A DNA stretch of 39,574 bases from CAZLFA01 sp964558665 (GTDB taxonomy: Bacteria > Desulfobacterota > Syntrophia > Syntrophales > PHBD01): the NCBI GenBank assembly GCA_964558665.1, contig CAZLFA010000036.1, forward strand, positions 1 through 39,574, in the 5' to 3' direction. Shown piece by piece: positions 9,281 through 17,864 of the stretch. The notes under the pieces are model-generated. The model saw only the letters and a program-made list of their open reading frames with translations, did no database searches and was not told where the DNA came from. The first letter of the stretch is position 1; each line of letters opens with the position of its first letter. The position numbers and the translations under genes were made by a program.

Positions 9281-9856
9281 ATGAACAATCCCGTTAAAAG
9301 AAGACTGGCCGAAATCATCATCGAAAAATCTTTCAAATACAGCGACAACCCGCCCTTCACTCTGGCCTCGGGCCGAACCAGCAATTACTATTTCAACTGC
9401 AAGCCGACGACCATGGATCCGGAAGGAATGAATCTTATCGGTCAGCTTGTATTCGACATGCTTGCCGACACGAAGGTAACGGCGGCGGGAGGATTGACAC
9501 TGGGCGCTGATCCCATCGCCAACGCACTCTCCGTAATCTCCTTTCAGAAAGGAAGGCCCATCAAATCGTTCGTCGTGAGAAAGGACGTGAAGGGGCACGG
9601 CACCCGCAGCGCCATCGAAGGCGACGTCAGAGAGGGTGAACATGTCGTCATCATCGACGACGTCATAACGACGGGAGGCTCGACGATCACCGCCATAGAG
9701 AAGGCCGGAGAAGCCGGTCTGGTCATCGAAAAGGTCATCGCCCTCATCGACAGGGAAGAAGGAGGAAAGGAAAACATCCTTCAGCATGCAGGAAACGTGG
9801 ACTCCGTATTGACAAGAACGGAGATCATGTCCATATACAAAAAAACGCTTGCATAG
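9281..9856 (+). CDS. pyrE: Orotate phosphoribosyltransferase
   Basis: A 191-residue enzyme converting orotate and PRPP to orotidine 5'-phosphate in pyrimidine synthesis. The PRPP-binding signature VVIIDDVITTGGST is intact. The catalytic loop FVVRKDVKGHGT and the N-terminal PPFTLASGRTSNYYFNCK substrate segment are also present. The ATG at 9281 follows GGGAGG at 9268-9273. An upstream in-frame TTG overlaps that ribosome binding site and is unlikely to be used. About 180 bases without a gene separate it from metH, including a weak hairpin (AGCCGTG/CGCGGCT) just after metH. Confidence 0.95.
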   Translation: MNNPVKRRLAEIIIEKSFKYSDNPPFTLASGRTSNYYFNCKPTTMDPEGMNLIGQLVFDMLADTKVTAAGGLTLGADPIANALSVISFQKGRPIKSFVVRKDVKGHGTRSAIEGDVREGEHVVIIDDVITTGGSTITAIEKAGEAGLVIEKVIALIDREEGGKENILQHAGNVDSVLTRTEIMSIYKKTLA

Positions 9857-9905
9857 AGCCTGCCGTTAATGTATTCCCGCAAAAAACTTCAAGAGGTATC
9901 GACAA

Positions 9906-10619
9906 GTGTTAAGAAAAATCAGCATCGCCTTATGCATGTTGTCCATCGCCGCTTTTTTCACGGCGTATGGAGCTTCCGTATGCTCCGGCGATGAAAGAAT
10001 TGCCGTAGCCATGTATCGCAACGCCAGAATGGTCAACGGCATCCCCGAGGGATGGAAGATAATGAGGCACAACGGAAATCCCAACATGCAGTTGGAAAAA
10101 GCGGGTGACGCCTATTATCTCCGCATGATCTGCGACAACCGGTCCGGCTTTGGTGTGGAAAAGGTCATCCGTGTAAACCTCAAGGAATATCCCTATCTGA
10201 ACTGGAGATGGAAGGCCGTGAAACTCCCCGCCGGCGGCGATGTTCGGAAGTCGGCCAAGGACGATCAGGTTCTTCAGATATACGTGGTGCTTCCCGCAAC
10301 AGGATTCCCTTCAAAACTGAACACGCCGATCCTTACCTACGTGTGGGACAACGAAGCCCCGAAAGGAACGTCGGTGAGAAGCTCCAAACCGCTGCTGCGC
10401 AAGATCCGTTACTACGTCGTCAGAAACAGTCAGGACAGGCTGGGCCAGTGGTACACGGAAAAGAGAAACGTCTATGAAGACTATAAAAGAATATTCAGCG
10501 ACGTCGAGGGCGGGGAACCCCGCGGCCCGACGCACGGACTGCGTCTGTACATCAATTCCCAGAATACGAAAAGCAACGCCGAGGGTTATATAGGCGAGAT
10601 ATATTTCTCCAAATCCTGA
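9906..10619 (+). CDS. DUF3047 family exported protein
   Basis: A 237-residue protein with an N-terminal signal peptide (about 1-24, hydrophobic LCMLSIAAFFTAYG). Its body matches DUF3047, with LNWRWKA, DDQVLQIYVVLP, LTYVWDNEAPKGT, YYVVRNSQDRLGQW and GLRLYINSQNT. The fold has been likened to carbohydrate-binding beta-sandwich proteins, but no function is established. The start is GTG at 9906 with AAGAGG about 10 bases upstream. The AsmA-like gene follows after 10 bases, so both probably belong to one envelope-related transcript. Confidence 0.8.
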   Translation: MLRKISIALCMLSIAAFFTAYGASVCSGDERIAVAMYRNARMVNGIPEGWKIMRHNGNPNMQLEKAGDAYYLRMICDNRSGFGVEKVIRVNLKEYPYLNWRWKAVKLPAGGDVRKSAKDDQVLQIYVVLPATGFPSKLNTPILTYVWDNEAPKGTSVRSSKPLLRKIRYYVVRNSQDRLGQWYTEKRNVYEDYKRIFSDVEGGEPRGPTHGLRLYINSQNTKSNAEGYIGEIYFSKS

Positions 10620-10629
10620 ATGGCCAGTA

Positions 10630-13600
10630 ATGAAAAGACCGGGCAAGAGAACGATCATTGTGATTTTCTCCCTCGCGGCTGTTTTGATCGCCCTGTCGGC
10701 GGGTGTTGCCGTCCTGCTTTACAAGCTGTACCATATTGAAGAACAGCGCGAGAAGATCATCACTGCCCTGAAAACGGCGCTCCACCGCGAAGTATCTTAT
10801 GACAGGGCGGAGTTTTCCTATTCATTCGGCCCCGTGTTCACAATCAGCGGCATCCGCGTCCTGGAAAAAAACAGTACGGAGAACTTTGCCGCCGCCGACC
10901 GCCTGAAGTTCAAAATATCCCTTATCCCCCTTCTCTTTAAAAAAATCGTCATTGCGGAAATCGAGCTCGACAATCCCAGAGTTGCACTCTTCAGATACCC
11001 TTCCGGCCTTTACAACTTCAGCGACCTGCTTGAAGGGTCTGACGAAGGGCATTCCCTGGAAATAAAGGACGTCGTGGTAAAGAGCGGCAGAGTGTCGTTT
11101 ACCGACAGGGGATTCAAGGACACGGAAATAATAACCATCCTGGAAGGCATCGATCTGCATGCCTCCGATTTAAGAAAGGGATCTGCATCCCGGATCGAGC
11201 TGAAAGCCGCTGCCGTCCAGGAAGATAACAGGGCAAACCTTTCGCTGTCCGGAATGATCGGCGTCGCCGGCGAAACCGAGCCGTTCGCGAAAAGCAGCCT
11301 GCATGCGAGGGTGCGCGTGGAAAATCTGTCTGTCGATCCCTTATGGCCCTACTATCGGCAGTACGTGCCGTTCAAAAAAATAACCGGCACATGGGAAACG
11401 GACAGCCGTCTGCAGGGAACAATCGACAATTTCGCGGCATCCGGATCCTTATCCGTGAAGCGGCTTTTTTTCCACTACCCCGGCGTATTCGACGCGCCGC
11501 TGACTCCGCAGCAGGTCACCGTCAACTACTCCCTCAAGCGCAAGCCTTCCGAGGTGGCGGTGGAGGACACCAAAGTCGCTGTTGACGGCGTTCAGATAAA
11601 GGGGCGATGCAGCATCAGCGACATCGGCACGGAAGATATCATGATCTCGGCCTCGGCAACAACCACCGACATTCCGCTGGAAAAATTCCACGGATACATC
11701 CCTTTCGGCATCATCCCCGACGGTACCGCCAACTTTATCAAAACACACATCAGGGGAGGCAGCTACCGGCTCCTGGAAGGCAGCCTGAACGGGCGCGTAA
11801 GCCAGATTACCAGCATGGGAAAGCAGGACAACAATAAAGTCCTTTATATCAAGGCCGCCGTTGAGAAGGGATTGATGACCTTCGGCCCCAAAATTCAGAA
11901 TATAAGCGGGATACACGGCGAACTGGAGCTCAAGGAGAAAGACTTCCATCTGCACAATATGTCGGGCAGGTTCGGGGATTCGCCGCTGACGCTGGAAGGA
12001 AGCCTCACCAACTACTGCATGGACGACCCGCTCGGCTATCCGTTCACAATGACGATGACGCCCGGCCCGAAAGAGATTGCCTGGCTTCTCGGAACGAAAA
12101 GATCCGACAGGCTTTTCATCGAGGGGAAAAACACCCTGCATCTGACCGGCAGGGGCACGGCGGAAGACTACACGCTGGAAGGCAACTGGGATTTCACCGA
12201 GGCGTCTTACCGCTTCCGCGACATTTTCTCCAAACCGAAAAAGCAGCACAATGTGATCAGCTTCAAAACGGGCATCAGGAGCGAAGAGCTGCACATAGAG
12301 TCCTTCAGATACGATCTTGCCCCCTTCATTCTCAGAGCATCCGGCGTTTATCATTTCAAGGACCGCCACATTGCATCCCTGACTATGGAAACCGACGCCT
12401 TCCGCGTTGAAAATCTCGCGAGGAATCTGCCGCCCCTGATAAAGTTTCAGCCCCGCGGGAGCGTCCGCTTAACTGCAAACGGCAGCAGCCCGCCGGGAAA
12501 CGCCGCAGAAATGCGATGGGGAGGCAGCATCGCCTTCTCCGACGTATCCTTCAAGCCGCTGGATAATTCCCGGCCGGTAACATCACTGAAAGGTTCATTC
12601 AAACTCTCCGGCGACGGCATGGAATCGTCGCCGCTTTCCGGAAACCTCGGCAGTTCGCCTCTGCAGGCAAAGGTTTCTCTCAAGAACTTCGCTAATCCTG
12701 TGGTCGACATCAACTTCTCTTCCGCGTCGCTCAATCCGGAGGATCTGGGGCTCAAGTCACCCGACAGAATAAAGCTCACTGAGGTGTCCGGAAACTTTTC
12801 ATACCGCGATGATGCAATCGAGCTCAGGCCTGTGGAGGCAAGGCTGAACAAGTCGAAATTTAAAATTTTCGCCGCCATGCCCGACATAAATGAGCCCTAC
12901 TTTGATATCAGCGCATCCGCATCGCATCTTGACTGGAACGACGTTCTGCTCCTGTCCCGGATACGGCCGGCCGGAGAAGAAAAGGAATCGCCCGATCTGT
13001 ATGTGAAGGCATCCCTGACGCTCGACAGGGGCATAATAAAGAAGACTCACTACTCCAATCTCCGCGCGGATCTGACATACAGGCAAAGGGAAGTTGACGT
13101 TCAGAAATTTTCGGTCGATGCCTTCGGCGGCAGGATCAGCGGAGAGAGCCGCATCTTCTTTCCCGCGGAAGGCAGCAACAGATACCGCGCAGTCTTCAGC
13201 ACGGAAAACATATCTGCAGAACAACTGCTGAAGGCGGCCGGGGAAAAGGAGCCGCTGATCACCGGCATGGTCACCATGAACGGCAAGCTGACGGCCGAGG
13301 GCGACACCGGCCCGGACCTGAAAAAAACGGCGCGGGGTTCCGCGACCCTGAGCATGGAGAAGGGATTTATAAACGGATTTGCATTCCTCTCCAGAGTCTT
13401 TGCGATCCTCAATCTCACGAACATGCTCAAGCTGAAGCTGCCGGACCTGGACAGCGAAGGCATGCCCTATAAAACGATTAAAGGCAACTTCAATCTGGAA
13501 GACGGCCTGCTTTCATCAGACAATCTTTTTGTGAAGAGCGACATCGTCAACATCTCCATCGTCGGCAAGGCCGATATAGTCAAGGAGGTGTTCACGGAAA

Positions 13601-13857
13601 CGGTCGTCGGCGTCCAGCCCCTGCAGACGGTGGACAAGATCATAAGCAACATACCCATCATCGGCTGGATACTCACCGACGAAACCAGAAGCATGGTCAG
13701 CTTCTATTTCCATGTAAAGGGGAAGTGGGGCGATCCCAATGTCAGCGTCATGCCCATTCAAACCATGGCGGAAGGCACCTTCAACTTTTTCAAGAAGATA
13801 TTCCAACTGCCGGCAAAGCTGTTCACCGACACCGGCGAAGTCATCATGGGGCGGTAA
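10630..13857 (+). CDS. Large AsmA-family envelope protein (YhdP/TamB-like)
   Basis: The 1075-residue protein has one N-terminal transmembrane anchor (about 8-32) and then a long beta-rich periplasmic region. The N-terminal part (about 40-170) has the AsmA-like arrangement of LKTALHREVSYDRAEF followed by repeated short strands. The C-terminal 200 residues (about 880-1060) match an AsmA-like C-terminal module, including GSATLSMEKGFING, FNLEDGLLSSDNLFVKS and VKGKWGDPNVSV. Large AsmA relatives form hydrophobic grooves between inner and outer membranes and are implicated in phospholipid transport. That role is inferred from the family. The last 14 bases overlap the oppositely oriented endonuclease V gene. 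Confidence 0.85.
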   Translation: MKRPGKRTIIVIFSLAAVLIALSAGVAVLLYKLYHIEEQREKIITALKTALHREVSYDRAEFSYSFGPVFTISGIRVLEKNSTENFAAADRLKFKISLIPLLFKKIVIAEIELDNPRVALFRYPSGLYNFSDLLEGSDEGHSLEIKDVVVKSGRVSFTDRGFKDTEIITILEGIDLHASDLRKGSASRIELKAAAVQEDNRANLSLSGMIGVAGETEPFAKSSLHARVRVENLSVDPLWPYYRQYVPFKKITGTWETDSRLQGTIDNFAASGSLSVKRLFFHYPGVFDAPLTPQQVTVNYSLKRKPSEVAVEDTKVAVDGVQIKGRCSISDIGTEDIMISASATTTDIPLEKFHGYIPFGIIPDGTANFIKTHIRGGSYRLLEGSLNGRVSQITSMGKQDNNKVLYIKAAVEKGLMTFGPKIQNISGIHGELELKEKDFHLHNMSGRFGDSPLTLEGSLTNYCMDDPLGYPFTMTMTPGPKEIAWLLGTKRSDRLFIEGKNTLHLTGRGTAEDYTLEGNWDFTEASYRFRDIFSKPKKQHNVISFKTGIRSEELHIESFRYDLAPFILRASGVYHFKDRHIASLTMETDAFRVENLARNLPPLIKFQPRGSVRLTANGSSPPGNAAEMRWGGSIAFSDVSFKPLDNSRPVTSLKGSFKLSGDGMESSPLSGNLGSSPLQAKVSLKNFANPVVDINFSSASLNPEDLGLKSPDRIKLTEVSGNFSYRDDAIELRPVEARLNKSKFKIFAAMPDINEPYFDISASASHLDWNDVLLLSRIRPAGEEKESPDLYVKASLTLDRGIIKKTHYSNLRADLTYRQREVDVQKFSVDAFGGRISGESRIFFPAEGSNRYRAVFSTENISAEQLLKAAGEKEPLITGMVTMNGKLTAEGDTGPDLKKTARGSATLSMEKGFINGFAFLSRVFAILNLTNMLKLKLPDLDSEGMPYKTIKGNFNLEDGLLSSDNLFVKSDIVNISIVGKADIVKEVFTETVVGVQPLQTVDKIISNIPIIGWILTDETRSMVSFYFHVKGKWGDPNVSVMPIQTMAEGTFNFFKKIFQLPAKLFTDTGEVIMGR

Positions 13858-14539
13858 CATCCCCGTGCAGCCGCAGCCGGTTGACGGCCAGATGCGCCCT
13901 TCTTGTCGGCTCAGGCAGGCGGTATCCCCGGCAGCAGTTCATCACGACGCCTATCGACTCATCGATGCCGACCCTGTGCCCCTGGGACACGAAGACCGGC
14001 TTCACTCTGCGCTTCGTTCTCAGCGCGGCCCCCACTTTTTTTTCACCGAGCAGCAGATCGGTGTATGAGCCTGCATCCTCACCGACTTCGTCATGAGTTC
14101 CGACCAGCCGCTTCTTGGCACAGCCGATCGTCGGGATGTCCAGGAACAGCCCCATGTGCGAGGCCAGTCCGAATCCCCGCGGGTGGGCTATCCCCTGCCC
14201 GTCGAAAATGGCCGCGTCGGGCGGACGCTTCAGTTTCGCAAACGCCTCCAGCAGCGGCGGCGCCTCCCGAAAGCTGAGCAGCCCCGGGATATAAGGAAAT
14301 TTCACCCTCTCCGTGTGCGATGCCTCTTCGACAAGTTCCAGTCCGGGATACGAAAACACAAGGACAACAGCAAAAAAGAGATCGCTTCTTCGGGCATAGG
14401 AGATGTCCGCGCCCGCGATGGTCTTGACGTTAAGAGGCAGACGGCAGTCATCGAGGATCAGACGGGAGACAAGTTCCCGCTGAATGGCAACGGCCTCTCC
14501 GCAGGAGACATTCCAGGGATGGATATTACTGACGTGCAT
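13844..14539 (-). CDS. nfi: Endonuclease V (deoxyinosine 3' endonuclease)
   Basis: A 231-residue repair enzyme cutting DNA near deoxyinosine. Metal-binding acidic residues align as D45 (in GADISY), E92 (in LLSFREAPP) and D113 (in IFDGQGIAHPRGFGLASH). The conserved AKKRLVG and the basic PVFVSQGHRVG segments are present. Length is typical. It begins six bases after ribF on the same strand and is probably cotranscribed with it. Its end overlaps the end of the AsmA-like gene on the opposite strand. Confidence 0.93.
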   Translation of the reverse strand: MHVSNIHPWNVSCGEAVAIQRELVSRLILDDCRLPLNVKTIAGADISYARRSDLFFAVVLVFSYPGLELVEEASHTERVKFPYIPGLLSFREAPPLLEAFAKLKRPPDAAIFDGQGIAHPRGFGLASHMGLFLDIPTIGCAKKRLVGTHDEVGEDAGSYTDLLLGEKKVGAALRTKRRVKPVFVSQGHRVGIDESIGVVMNCCRGYRLPEPTRRAHLAVNRLRLHGDVTAP

Positions 14540-14545
14540 GCGCTT

Positions 14546-15478
14546 TCAGATATGACTTTTTAAAATGGATTTTGCCGTATCGACGTCTTTACTGATCTGG
14601 GCAATCAGTTTGTCCGGTCCGTCAAACTTGATCTCGCCGCGGATGCGTTCGATGAAGAGCAGCTCCACCGTTTTTTCATAGATTGTTTCATGAAAATCGA
14701 GAATGAAAACCTCGATGGAGCGCGACTCGTCGCCGAACGTCGGATTGTTGCCGATATTGAGCACACCCTGATAGCGTTTTCCATCCATCACAAAAACGAC
14801 CGCATAGACGCCGTCCGGAGGAATCAGAACCTTTTCCGGGCTGATGTTGGCCGTGGGAAAACCGAGGCCTGAGCCCCTTGAATGCCCGTGAATGACCGAT
14901 CCCACAAGATTGTAAGGACGGCCGAGCATCCCGGCGGCACGGTCAACCTGCCCCTCCAGTATGGCCTGCCTGATGCGCGTGGAACTTATCACGGTATCAT
15001 CCTTGCGGAACGCGCTTACAACGTCAACCTCAAAGCCCAGTCTGCGCCCGTATTCCAGAAGGAAATTCTCGTTCCCTTCCTTGCCCCTGCCGAACCTGTA
15101 GTCATGCCCGATGATTATCCTGGTTATTCTGAGCTTATCCCAGAGGATGCCGCTTACAAACTCCCCGGCTGTCGTCCCGGAAAATTCCTTCGAAAAGGGA
15201 ATGATAATGAGGGCATCGATCCCCGCTTCCTCAATGAGCCTCGCCTTCTCCTCGATGGTGGTGATAAGAAGAAACGGCCTGATATCCGGGTGAAGGATCA
15301 TTTTGGGGTGAGGATCAAAGGTAATCACCGCCGATTTTTTGTTTTTCCTGCGGGCCTCTCCGATGACCTCGCGAAAAATCGCCCGATGCCCCAGATGGAC
15401 GCCGTCAAAATTCCCGATGGTTACAACCGCGCCCCTTAGATCTTCCGTTATATCTGCTATGTTTCTGATTATCTTCAT
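14546..15478 (-). CDS. ribF: Bifunctional riboflavin kinase / FAD synthetase
   Basis: The 310-residue enzyme makes FMN and then FAD. The N-terminal nucleotidyltransferase domain carries IGNFDGVHLGH and ISSTRIRQAI. The C-terminal riboflavin kinase domain has GSVIHGHSRGSGLGFPTANI and the GVYAV strand. I prefer the ATG at 15478, about 11 bases after AAGGA. A TTG three codons upstream is too close to that site. Endonuclease V follows downstream on the same strand. Confidence 0.95.
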   Translation of the reverse strand: MKIIRNIADITEDLRGAVVTIGNFDGVHLGHRAIFREVIGEARRKNKKSAVITFDPHPKMILHPDIRPFLLITTIEEKARLIEEAGIDALIIIPFSKEFSGTTAGEFVSGILWDKLRITRIIIGHDYRFGRGKEGNENFLLEYGRRLGFEVDVVSAFRKDDTVISSTRIRQAILEGQVDRAAGMLGRPYNLVGSVIHGHSRGSGLGFPTANISPEKVLIPPDGVYAVVFVMDGKRYQGVLNIGNNPTFGDESRSIEVFILDFHETIYEKTVELLFIERIRGEIKFDGPDKLIAQISKDVDTAKSILKSHI

Positions 15479-15594
15479 TGCTGGCAACGTCCTTTGCTGA
15501 TTTATGCGGGCGCTAACATAATCATTTAATATTTTATTTTCAAGCCCTTATTTTCTCTCATATTTACGGCTGTCAGCGATGTCTTCATTTCTCC

Positions 15595-15622
15595 TTGACA
15601 AGCCCGTGTCCGCCGTTGTAGA
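15595..15622 (+). promoter_or_regulatory. Sigma-70-type promoter for tRNA-Leu
   Basis: A consensus -35 box TTGACA at 15595-15600 is followed after 16 bases by TGTAGA at 15617-15622. The mature tRNA begins 29 bases further on, a normal leader length. The -10 box matches the consensus only moderately. Confidence 0.5.
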
Positions 15623-15651
15623 GAAATGCCGCTGTTTGACAAATCAATATT

Positions 15652-15739
15652 GCCGAAGTGGCGGAATTTGGTAGACGCGCTAGGTTCAGGGTCTAGTAGG
15701 TGTAAGCCTGTGCTGGTTCAAGTCCAGTCTTCGGCACCA
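15652..15739 (+). tRNA. tRNA-Leu (anticodon CAG)
   Basis: The 88 bases fold as a class II tRNA. The acceptor stem is GCCGAAG/CTTCGGC. The D-arm contains GGCGGAATTTGGTAGACGC. The anticodon stem is CTAGG/TCTAG with loop TTCAGGG and CAG at 15687-15689. A long variable arm is followed by a T-arm with GGTTCAAGTCC. The discriminator A is followed by an encoded CCA. CAG reads CUG leucine codons. Confidence 0.97.
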
Positions 15740-15746
15740 TATATAG

Positions 15747-15781
15747 AAAAAGGGGTCGGCAAATCAGGCGACCCCTTTTTT
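15747..15781 (+). terminator. Rho-independent terminator after tRNA-Leu
   Basis: GGGGTCG at 15752-15758 pairs with CGACCCC at 15769-15775 around a 10-base loop. Five A's stand upstream and six T's follow. It lies eight bases after the tRNA. The flanking A and T runs could make it work in both directions, also ending the Fic transcript that arrives from the right. Confidence 0.88.
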
Positions 15782-15829
15782 CATGATGAAAAAGCGGTTT
15801 GGTCAATGCTTATGATCTTATCATTTCCT

Positions 15830-16984
15830 TTAGACTCTGTTCGGCAGGAACGCCAGGATCAACTCTTTCCTGGCACGTATGCCTTGCGGCGTCTGTTCAA
15901 CAAGGTTCATAGCTTTTAAATCATTGATGTCTCTGATCATTGTTTTATGTGTCTTCTTAGCATAAGCTGCTGCAATACGTGGACTTATATCCTTTAACTT
16001 CGCTATGGGTACAGGTTCATTAAACAAAGATAAATCCAAGGCCAAGCGGCGTCTGCGCTGGTGCGCTTCACTTGTTTTATCCTTAAAATTCTCATGTACA
16101 TAATTCCGCCATGTAACATCCCATTGCTGTTTCCTGATCATATCCAATTGCTCTTTTAAGCCGTCAACGAAACCACGCAGAGCATAATCGATAAAAGGAA
16201 TAATATCGCCTCCGCTCTTACTCGCGTAATCCAAGTGTCGGTAGTAATCTTTTCGTGTCATGTTGTAATGATTGCTTAGAAGATGTGCGGCAGCGGAAGG
16301 AACTCCGCCGGCAAGGAGTGTCTGAAACTCAACAAGTCTTGCTGTACGTCCATTACCATCGCCGAACGGATGAATCCATGCAAGATATATATGGGCAATA
16401 ATGGCTTTAAGGAATCCGAAAGCCATCTTAAATTCCTTGGATTCATCGAAACCCGCATTCATCCAGGAACAAAGCTTTTCTAAAAGGTAGATACAATCTT
16501 TTGGCTCTACGGCACGATAACGGCCCACTCCTACAACGTAATTTCTGATTTCTCCAGGTACAACCCCTTCATCAAGGGGCAATTTTTCTAATACAAGCGC
16601 GTTAAACTTTTTAATATCGGCAAGGCACATTTCTGCTGATCCGTCTACAAACAGATGTTCGCTTATGGTGTTACAGGCAGTCACGATATTGTCGATTTCC
16701 TGTCCAAGATATTCCTTTGATGGTGGAAGAATAAGCTTTCCCTCAATTCTGTTCCTCACATCTTCTTCCGATAAAGTATTACCCTCTATCGCAGTAGTAG
16801 CAAGGACACCTTTTGCAAGGTAGATTGCATGGAGATTTTTTGCCACACCGGGCCGCAGTGGCACACCGGCTATATGTTCACATTTTGATTGAGCCTCGCC
16901 CATTAACAACCAGGTGTTGTGGGTTGCTTTCCGTAAGTCAAGACTAAAGGTCAACCAGGGATGTGTCTTCTCATATGTCCTCAT
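15830..16984 (-). CDS. Fic/DOC family protein with C-terminal winged helix
   Basis: A 384-residue Fic protein, a family that transfers AMP or other nucleotide moieties to target proteins. The catalytic motif HPFGDGNGR is at residues 205-213. An N-terminal inhibitory-helix motif TTAIEG (63-68) fits the [S/T]xxxE[G/N] rule, indicating an autoinhibited class II Fic. The C-terminal 80 residues (about 305-384) look like a winged helix-turn-helix (IAAAYAKKTHKTMIRDINDLKAMNLVEQ), as in many stand-alone Fic proteins. The ATG at 16984 has AAGGA seven bases upstream. Direct repeats around its start suggest autoregulation. No separate antitoxin gene is adjacent. Confidence 0.92.
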   Translation of the reverse strand: MRTYEKTHPWLTFSLDLRKATHNTWLLMGEAQSKCEHIAGVPLRPGVAKNLHAIYLAKGVLATTAIEGNTLSEEDVRNRIEGKLILPPSKEYLGQEIDNIVTACNTISEHLFVDGSAEMCLADIKKFNALVLEKLPLDEGVVPGEIRNYVVGVGRYRAVEPKDCIYLLEKLCSWMNAGFDESKEFKMAFGFLKAIIAHIYLAWIHPFGDGNGRTARLVEFQTLLAGGVPSAAAHLLSNHYNMTRKDYYRHLDYASKSGGDIIPFIDYALRGFVDGLKEQLDMIRKQQWDVTWRNYVHENFKDKTSEAHQRRRRLALDLSLFNEPVPIAKLKDISPRIAAAYAKKTHKTMIRDINDLKAMNLVEQTPQGIRARKELILAFLPNRV

Positions 16985-17080
16985 ATCTGTCCTTTCACAA
17001 TACTTGTAATATACTGTATTAATTATCTTATATTGAATTAGATTGAGGTAATGTCCTTATATATGTCCATTAAGATGTCC
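16975..17080. promoter_or_regulatory. 12-bp-period GGACA repeats at the Fic gene start
   Basis: TGTCC units (GGACA on the Fic strand) recur with an exact 12-base period in two groups. ATGTCC/CTGTCC lie at 16975 and 16987, spanning the Fic start and its ribosome binding site. ATGTCC lies at 17051, 17063 and 17075, upstream. Such regular spacing suggests side-by-side protein binding. The Fic protein itself ends in a winged helix, making self-binding plausible. Confidence 0.5.
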
Positions 17081-17417
17081 CAGTATATGACAGTGAAATT
17101 GAAATAGCAAGCATTATTGAGCCGGATTATGAAGTGCCCCCTTTCTTATGAAGAAGATTGGTTTAGTCAACATATGCAGGGGAGACTATATCAGTTCAGT
17201 CACCGGCCCCATTCTTCGGCATACAGTACCTTTTAAAAACGGCCCCGGGTCGGACATCAATTTTTCATTGAACAATCGATGAATGATTTGATAATGAACT
17301 ATATATGTTTGCATTACGTTATGAGGTAATCACGCAAAAGTATCTTACCCCGGACACAATCAATGCCATGATTCTTATTTCAGGGCAGGCGGCAAAGAAA
17401 AGGGCTATCGGCAGGAC
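16985..17417. other. Intergenic region between Fic and lipoprotein genes
   Basis: Of these 433 bases the first 100 hold the Fic control repeats. The rest (17081-17417) is AT-rich, with no supported gene, tRNA or clear terminator. No well-spaced promoter for the downstream lipoprotein gene is obvious. Confidence 0.5.
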
Positions 17418-17864
17418 ATGAACACTTTTCAGAAACTCCGCTATTATCTTTTGCTCATACCGATTTTTTTTATATCCTGTTCTCCAACGGCGTATAAAAA
17501 TCTTGAGTGCATATACGATTACGGCGGCTCCATGAACTCCATAACGGTAACTCCGGTTACGAATCCTTACACGGTGGAAGGAATAAATATTACGTTTAAA
17601 GATTCCGGTCCTCCCGAAGAGATTGTCAAAACGAGATTTCTTTTTAAAGCCGTCTACATTTTGCCGCCCGCCGATGATGCCGCAATCAATATTTATGTTT
17701 ATTATCTCTCAGACGACGGACCGGTGCCTGTTCACCAGGTGAAATATCTGCCCCCGTTTCCCGTCAGGCCAGCCAGGGATGATAAACAGCCGTTCGGATT
17801 TACAGGTTTACAAAACGTCTATGATCCTGCTCTGGGAAGGGTCTTTCAATATTACTGCCGATGA
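17418..17864 (+). CDS. Small predicted lipoprotein, function unknown
   Basis: A 148-residue protein whose N-terminus (YYLLLIPIFFISC) is a lipoprotein-type signal ending at Cys 21, so the mature protein would be lipid-anchored. I do not recognise a family for the remaining 127 residues. They contain a likely beta-rich segment and end in FQYYCR, with a second Cys. The stop codon overlaps the start of the CapA-like gene by four bases (ATGA), implying coupled translation and a shared envelope role. Confidence 0.7.
   Translation: MNTFQKLRYYLLLIPIFFISCSPTAYKNLECIYDYGGSMNSITVTPVTNPYTVEGINITFKDSGPPEEIVKTRFLFKAVYILPPADDAAINIYVYYLSDDGPVPVHQVKYLPPFPVRPARDDKQPFGFTGLQNVYDPALGRVFQYYCR

Noticed and set aside
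15626..15919. 97-codon plus-strand open frame over the tRNA
   Set aside because: It runs through the tRNA-Leu and its terminator and then antisense to the Fic gene; it has no family likeness.
15652..16984. tRNA-Leu as an integration site for an island carrying Fic
   Set aside because: No integrase is present, and I saw no repeat of the tRNA 3' end downstream.
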